Shown here: positions 12,448-15,614 of the stretch, piece after piece
How positions within the stretch are numbered: position 1 is the stretch's first letter
How the letters are laid out: each line of letters begins with the position of its first letter
Assembly: GCA_000437555.1 (NCBI GenBank)
Contig: FR901028.1
Location: 336,565 to 352,178 of the forward strand
Origin: Acidaminococcus sp. CAG:917
GTDB lineage: Bacteria; Bacillota; Clostridia; Christensenellales; CAG-917
Length of the DNA stretch: 15,614 bases
Reading direction: 5' to 3'
The notes under the pieces: generated by a model
The model's input: only the letters and a program-made list of their open reading frames with translations
Told to the model about the DNA's origin: nothing
Database searches by the model: none
Translations under genes and position numbers: made by a program

Positions 12448-12726
12448 ATGAGTAGAAGTTTGAAGAAAACCCCTTTTGTTGAAGAAAGGCTTATAAAAAG
12501 AATACAGGCTATGAACGAGAGCGGCGAAAAACGCCCCGTAAAGACATGGTCTCGCTCATCGACAATCTACCCCGAAATGGTGGGACACACCATTGCGGTG
12601 CACAACGGACGTCAACACGTGCCGGTATATATATCGGAAGAGATGGTCGGTTGCAAACTCGGCGAATTCGCCCCGACAAGAACCTTTAAAGGTCACGCAG
12701 GCGAAAAGACAACGGGAAGAAAGTAG
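12448..12726 (+). CDS. rpsS: 30S ribosomal protein S19
   Basis: Forms the S13-S19 pair in the 30S head, near the A-site finger. The 92-residue product begins SRSLKKTPFVEERLIKRI and contains VKTWSRSSTIYPEMVGHTI, HNGRQHVPVYISEEMVGCKL and FAPTRTFKGHAG, all standard for S19. It has an AAGGAG seven bases upstream and lies 11 bases after rplB and 10 bases before rplV. Confidence 0.98.
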   Translation: MSRSLKKTPFVEERLIKRIQAMNESGEKRPVKTWSRSSTIYPEMVGHTIAVHNGRQHVPVYISEEMVGCKLGEFAPTRTFKGHAGEKTTGRK

Positions 12727-12736
12727 GAGGTAAGGT

Positions 12737-13135
12737 ATGGCTACAAGAACTAAACAAAAAACAATGTTAAGACACGCCACGGCTGACAACCGTCCTACGG
12801 CTACCGCCAAATTCCAAAGAATTTCTCCCTTTAAAGTGAGAATCGTGCTCAAACTCATCAGAGGCAAGAGCGTTAACGAAGCTTTGGCAATTTTGGAAAA
12901 TACCCCCAAGGCGGCAAGCGAAATCTTGAAAAAACTCGTTGCTTCCGCTGCGGCAAACGCCGAAAACAATATGAATATGTCGCGCGGTGACCTTATCGTC
13001 GCAGAGTGCTTTGCAAACGAAGGTCCCACGCTCAAGAGAATCCGTGCAAGGGCGAAAGGCAGAGCGTTCAGAATCAACAAACGCACAAGCCACATCACCG
13101 TCGTTTTGGACACGGCAGCAAACAAGGAGGCTTAA
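12737..13135 (+). CDS. rplV: 50S ribosomal protein L22 with short N-terminal extension
   Basis: L22 lines the exit tunnel with its beta-hairpin. The core is plain: AKFQRISPFKVRIVLKLIRG (residues 24-43), ALAILENTPKAASEILKKL, and the hairpin with GPTLKRIRARAKGRAFRI and THITVVL-like ending (SHITVVLD). The product is 132 residues against the usual 110-118. The excess is the basic N-terminal stretch of about 22 residues before the conserved core. The ATG at 12737 has GGAGG eight bases upstream, and the next ATG (residue 10) has none, so I keep the longer form. Confidence 0.96.
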   Translation: MATRTKQKTMLRHATADNRPTATAKFQRISPFKVRIVLKLIRGKSVNEALAILENTPKAASEILKKLVASAAANAENNMNMSRGDLIVAECFANEGPTLKRIRARAKGRAFRINKRTSHITVVLDTAANKEA

Positions 13136-13136
13136 A

Positions 13137-13802
13137 ATGGGACAAAAAGTTAATCCGAACGGTTTAAGACGCGGTATCAACAAAGCCTGGGCAAGCCAAT
13201 GGTTCGGCGATAAAAAGAGCATTGCAAACAACATCGTCGAAGACCACAACATCAGAACGCATCTTAAAAAGAAATATTATGACAATGCCATCTCGTCTAT
13301 CGTTATCGAAAGACCTGCCGACAAAGTCAACGTCAACATTCACACCGCACGTCCCGCAGTATTAATCGGAAAGGGCGGCGCGGGCGTCGAACAAATCAAA
13401 AAGGAAGTCGAAAAGTTCTGCCCCTCAAAGCAAGTCAACATCAATATCATCGAGGTTAAACGTGCAGACCAAGACGCACAGCTCCTCGCAGAGGGAATTG
13501 CAAAACAACTCGAACAGAGAGCTTCCTTCCGCCGTTCGATGAAACAGGCTATGTCAAGAGCTATGAAAGCCGGCGCAAAGGGTGTCAAGACGAAAGTTTC
13601 GGGCAGACTCGACGGAGCGGAAATCGCAAGGTCGGAAAGCTATCACGAGGGTTCGATTCCTCTTCAGACAATCCGTGCCGATATCGACTACGGATTTGCC
13701 GAGGCGCACACCACTTTCGGCGTTATCGGCGTAAAGTGCTGGATATACAAAGGCGAAATCCTCGGTGAGAAAAAATTGACCAATGAAGGAGGTAACGTAT
13801 AA
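13137..13802 (+). CDS. rpsC: 30S ribosomal protein S3
   Basis: Part of the mRNA entry tunnel of the 30S subunit. The 221-residue product begins MGQKVNPNGLRRGINKAWAS, which fixes the start: AGGAGG lies eight bases before this ATG, while the open frame upstream runs inside rplV. The KH domain holds VLIGKGGAGVEQIKKEV with GKGG at residues 78-81. The C-terminal domain has AQLLAEGIAKQLEQRASFRR, GVKTKVSGRLDGAEIARSE (from about residue 142) and GVIGVKCWIYKGEIL. Its stop overlaps the rplP start by one base. Confidence 0.98.
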   Translation: MGQKVNPNGLRRGINKAWASQWFGDKKSIANNIVEDHNIRTHLKKKYYDNAISSIVIERPADKVNVNIHTARPAVLIGKGGAGVEQIKKEVEKFCPSKQVNINIIEVKRADQDAQLLAEGIAKQLEQRASFRRSMKQAMSRAMKAGAKGVKTKVSGRLDGAEIARSESYHEGSIPLQTIRADIDYGFAEAHTTFGVIGVKCWIYKGEILGEKKLTNEGGNV

Positions 13803-14233
13803 TGTTAATGCCAAAGAGAGTTAAGCGTCGTCGTCAATTCCGCGGAAGAATGAAGGGTGACGCTCACAAGGGAAACATTATAGCATACGGTGAATACGGC
13901 ATTATGGCTTTAGAGCCCAGCTGGATTACCTCCAACCAAATAGAAGCAGCCCGTGTCGCTATGACGAGATATATCCGCCGTGGCGGTCAGGTTTGGGTGG
14001 ACATCTTCCCGCACAAGCCTGTCACGAAGAAACCTGCCGAAACCCGTATGGGTAGCGGTAAAGGTTCTCCCGAATACTGGGTAGCCGTTGTCAAGCCCGG
14101 CAGAATTATGTTTGAAATTGCCGGCGTATCAGAGGAAATTGCAAGAGAGGCATTGAGACTCGCAGCTAACAAACTTCCCGTCAAGTGCAAGATTGTCAGC
14201 CGTGAGGAAGTTGCCGAAGGCGGTGAAAAATGA
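13802..14233 (+). CDS. rplP: 50S ribosomal protein L16
   Basis: Binds near the A site and helps to position tRNA. The 143-residue product begins MLMPKRVKRRRQFRGRMKG, the family-standard N-terminus, so the first ATG (13802) is used. It then shows FGEYGI-like GEYGIMALEPSWITSNQIE, RYIRRGGQVWVDIFPHKPVT, RMGSGKGSPEYWVAVVKPG and the C-terminal LAANKLPVKCKIV. GAAGGAGGT lies ahead of it within the end of rpsC. It overlaps rpmC by four bases (ATGA), which suggests coupled translation. Confidence 0.98.
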   Translation: MLMPKRVKRRRQFRGRMKGDAHKGNIIAYGEYGIMALEPSWITSNQIEAARVAMTRYIRRGGQVWVDIFPHKPVTKKPAETRMGSGKGSPEYWVAVVKPGRIMFEIAGVSEEIAREALRLAANKLPVKCKIVSREEVAEGGEK

Positions 14234-14439
14234 AAGCAAAGCAAGTATTTGAAATGACCGACGTTGAACTCACCAATAAGCTCAACGAGTTAAAATCGGA
14301 ATTGTTTTTCTTGAGATTTAAAAACGCTACCAATCAGCTCACAAACCCCAAGGTTTTGACTGAAACAAAGCGTGATATAGCCCGCATCAAGACGGTTATG
14401 CGTCAAAGAGAACTCAGCCGCAGAAACGGCGGTAAATAA
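14230..14439 (+). CDS. rpmC: 50S ribosomal protein L29
   Basis: Small helical protein close to the tunnel exit, next to L23. The 69-residue product has the family pattern MTDVELTNKLNELKSELFFL (residues 9-28), RFKNATNQLTNP and the conserved helix RDIARIKTVMRQREL. Start overlaps the rplP stop (ATGA), with GAGGAAG in the end of rplP. Normal length. Confidence 0.96.
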   Translation: MKAKQVFEMTDVELTNKLNELKSELFFLRFKNATNQLTNPKVLTETKRDIARIKTVMRQRELSRRNGGK

Positions 14440-14453
14440 GCGGGAGGTTGAAA

Positions 14454-14717
14454 ATGGAAAACACTGAAAGAAATTTAAGAAAAACCAGAGTAGGAGTTGT
14501 TGTCTCCGACAAGATGGATAAAACGATTGTCGTTTCCATCAAGGAAAGAGTCAAACACCCGCTTTATCAAAAAACGGTTAACAGAACAAAAAAACTTAAA
14601 GCACACGATGAGAAGAACGAATGCGGAATCGGCGATACCGTCATGGTAGCCGAAACCCGTCCCCTTTCCAAGGATAAACGTTGGAGAGTCGTTCAAATCG
14701 TTGAAAAGGCGAAATAG
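14454..14717 (+). CDS. rpsQ: 30S ribosomal protein S17
   Basis: Early-assembly protein of the 30S body with an OB fold. The ATG at 14454 is chosen over a TTG two codons upstream, because the GGGAGG (14442-14447) is then at correct distance. The 87-residue product begins MENTERNLRKTRVGVVVSDK and shows MDKTIVVSIKERVKHPLYQK, GIGDTVMVAETRPLSKDKRW and VVQIVEKAK, all standard. It lies 14 bases after rpmC and 9 before rplN. Confidence 0.97.
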   Translation: MENTERNLRKTRVGVVVSDKMDKTIVVSIKERVKHPLYQKTVNRTKKLKAHDEKNECGIGDTVMVAETRPLSKDKRWRVVQIVEKAK

Positions 14718-14726
14718 GAGGGCGGT

Positions 14727-15098
14727 ATGATACAACCACAAACAATACTCAAAGTCGCAGACAACAGCGGCGCAAAAGAAATTATGTGTATCAGAGTCCT
14801 CGGCGGTTCTTTCCGCAGAAGCGGAAATATCGGAGATATCATCGTCGCTTCCGTCAAGTCGGCTATCCCCGGTGGCGGTAAGGTCAAAAAGGGCGACGTG
14901 GTAAAAGCGGTTATCGTCAGAAGCCACTACGGCGTAAGACGTGAGGACGGAAGCCACATCAAATTCGACGACAATGCTGCGGTTATCATCGACAACCAAA
15001 AGCAACCGCAGGGAACTCGTGTATTCGGACCTATTGCAAGAGAATTGCGTGAAAAGAATTTCGACAAAATCTGCTCTCTTGCAAAAGAAGTTCTTTAG
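14727..15098 (+). CDS. rplN: 50S ribosomal protein L14
   Basis: Sits at the subunit interface and contacts 16S rRNA helix 14. The 123-residue product begins MIQPQTILKVADNSGAKEIM and contains GDIIVASVKSAIPGGGKVKK, VVKAVIVRS, IKFDDNAAVIID and the C-terminal GTRVFGPIARELREKNFDKI. This is the usual first gene of the spc operon; here it follows rpsQ with nine bases between, so S10 and spc appear as one unit. The ribosome site is GGAGGG. Confidence 0.98.
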   Translation: MIQPQTILKVADNSGAKEIMCIRVLGGSFRRSGNIGDIIVASVKSAIPGGGKVKKGDVVKAVIVRSHYGVRREDGSHIKFDDNAAVIIDNQKQPQGTRVFGPIARELREKNFDKICSLAKEVL

Positions 15099-15107
15099 GA
15101 GGCAACA

Positions 15108-15614
15108 ATGGCTAATCTCAATGTTAGAAAAGGCGACAACGTAATGGTTATCACCGGCAAGGATAAGGGCAAGAGCGGTAAAGTTTTAGCCGTTCAGACC
15201 AAGAAAGGCCGTATATACGTTGAAGGCGTAAATATAGTAGCTAAGAGCAAGAAGCCCAGAAGCGCGCAAGACAAAGGCGGTATCTTAAAGAGAGAGGGAA
15301 CAATCGACATTTCAAACGTTATGATTATCTGCCCTTCCTGCAAACAGGTAGTTAGAGTCCGTCATGAGGACGCACCCGCTTCGAGCGTCGTTAAGACAAT
15401 CAGAGTGTGTGCAAAGTGCGGAGCTTCTCTCGATGAGAAAAAGACGGTTAAAAAGGCTGCTGCCAAAAAGACCGTAGCAAAGAAAGCGGATAGCGAAAAA
15501 GCTGAAAAGGCAGTCGCAGTCGAAGAGACCAAGGCAGAAGAAGTCAAGACCGAAGTCAAAGCGGAAACCGAAAAGGCTCCCGCAAAGGCAACGACTGCTA
15601 AGTCGACGGCAACA
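15108..15614 (+). CDS. rplX: 50S ribosomal protein L24 with long charged C-terminal tail, cut by window edge
   Basis: Assembly initiator that binds 23S rRNA domain I near the tunnel exit. The ATG at 15108 has AGGAGG eight bases upstream and lies nine bases after rplN. The first 110 residues are a complete L24: a KOW motif with VRKGDNVMVITGKDKGKSGK (6-25), VEGVNIVAKSKKP, GGILKREGTIDISNVMI, then a zinc ribbon of two CxxC pairs (C75/C78 and C101/C104). A normal protein would end near residue 110. Here the frame continues without stop for 59 more codons to the edge, first Lys/Ala-rich (about 111-127) and then a Lys/Glu/Ala/Val/Thr mix. No frameshift is needed to join core and tail. The tail looks disordered; its role and final length are unknown. 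Confidence 0.95.
   Translation, partial: MANLNVRKGDNVMVITGKDKGKSGKVLAVQTKKGRIYVEGVNIVAKSKKPRSAQDKGGILKREGTIDISNVMIICPSCKQVVRVRHEDAPASSVVKTIRVCAKCGASLDEKKTVKKAAAKKTVAKKADSEKAEKAVAVEETKAEEVKTEVKAETEKAPAKATTAKSTAT

Noticed and set aside
1..15614. CRISPR arrays, insertion sequences, phage or defence genes
   Set aside because: No regular spaced repeats, transposase motifs or target-site duplications were seen; all convincing coding regions are housekeeping genes.

Overview
The window is a bacterial ribosomal-protein super-locus, probably from an anaerobic Clostridia-type Firmicute of moderate GC. The pointers are strong GGAGG ribosome sites in front of almost every gene, sigma-A type promoters, the gene order rpmG-secE-nusG-rplK-rplA-rplJ-rplL, a zinc-binding L33, and an oxygen-sensitive class III ribonucleotide reductase. 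No gene is broken. tuf is cut by the left edge and rplX by the right edge.

Region 1 (1-5090) reads rightward: tuf (EF-Tu), rpmG (L33), secE, nusG, rplK (L11), rplA (L1), rplJ (L10) and rplL (L7/L12). A probable L1-binding site lies before rplK. Before rplJ there is a perfect-consensus promoter followed by a recognisable L10 leader with a terminator hairpin. The block ends at a strong intrinsic terminator (5061-5089). In most bacteria rpoB and rpoC would follow rplL; here they do not.

Region 2 (5090-8884) is a deoxynucleotide cassette: nrdD (class III reductase), nrdG (its radical-SAM activase) and dut (dUTPase). It is driven by a promoter overlapped by two NrdR-type boxes and is closed by a terminator almost identical to the one after rplL. 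Region 3 (8885-9710) holds one leftward gene for a small MoaD/ThiS-like beta-grasp protein with its own promoter, then about 500 bases without a gene: purine-rich tracts, the rpsJ promoter and a 212-base structured leader.

Region 4 (9711-15614) is the S10 operon and the start of the spc operon: rpsJ, rplC, rplD, rplW, rplB, rpsS, rplV, rpsC, rplP, rpmC, rpsQ, rplN, rplX. Genes are tightly packed or overlapping and all rightward.

The main oddities are: (a) rpoB-rpoC-rpsL-rpsG-fusA are absent from their usual place and a dNTP-supply cassette sits there instead; (b) SecE carries an acidic-then-basic N-terminal extension of about 175 residues; (c) L24 carries a Lys/Ala/Glu-rich C-terminal tail that is still open at the window edge; (d) the rpsJ leader can fold into a multi-branched domain that I cannot assign to a known class. 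I see no dramatic new system such as a defence island, CRISPR array or mobile element.
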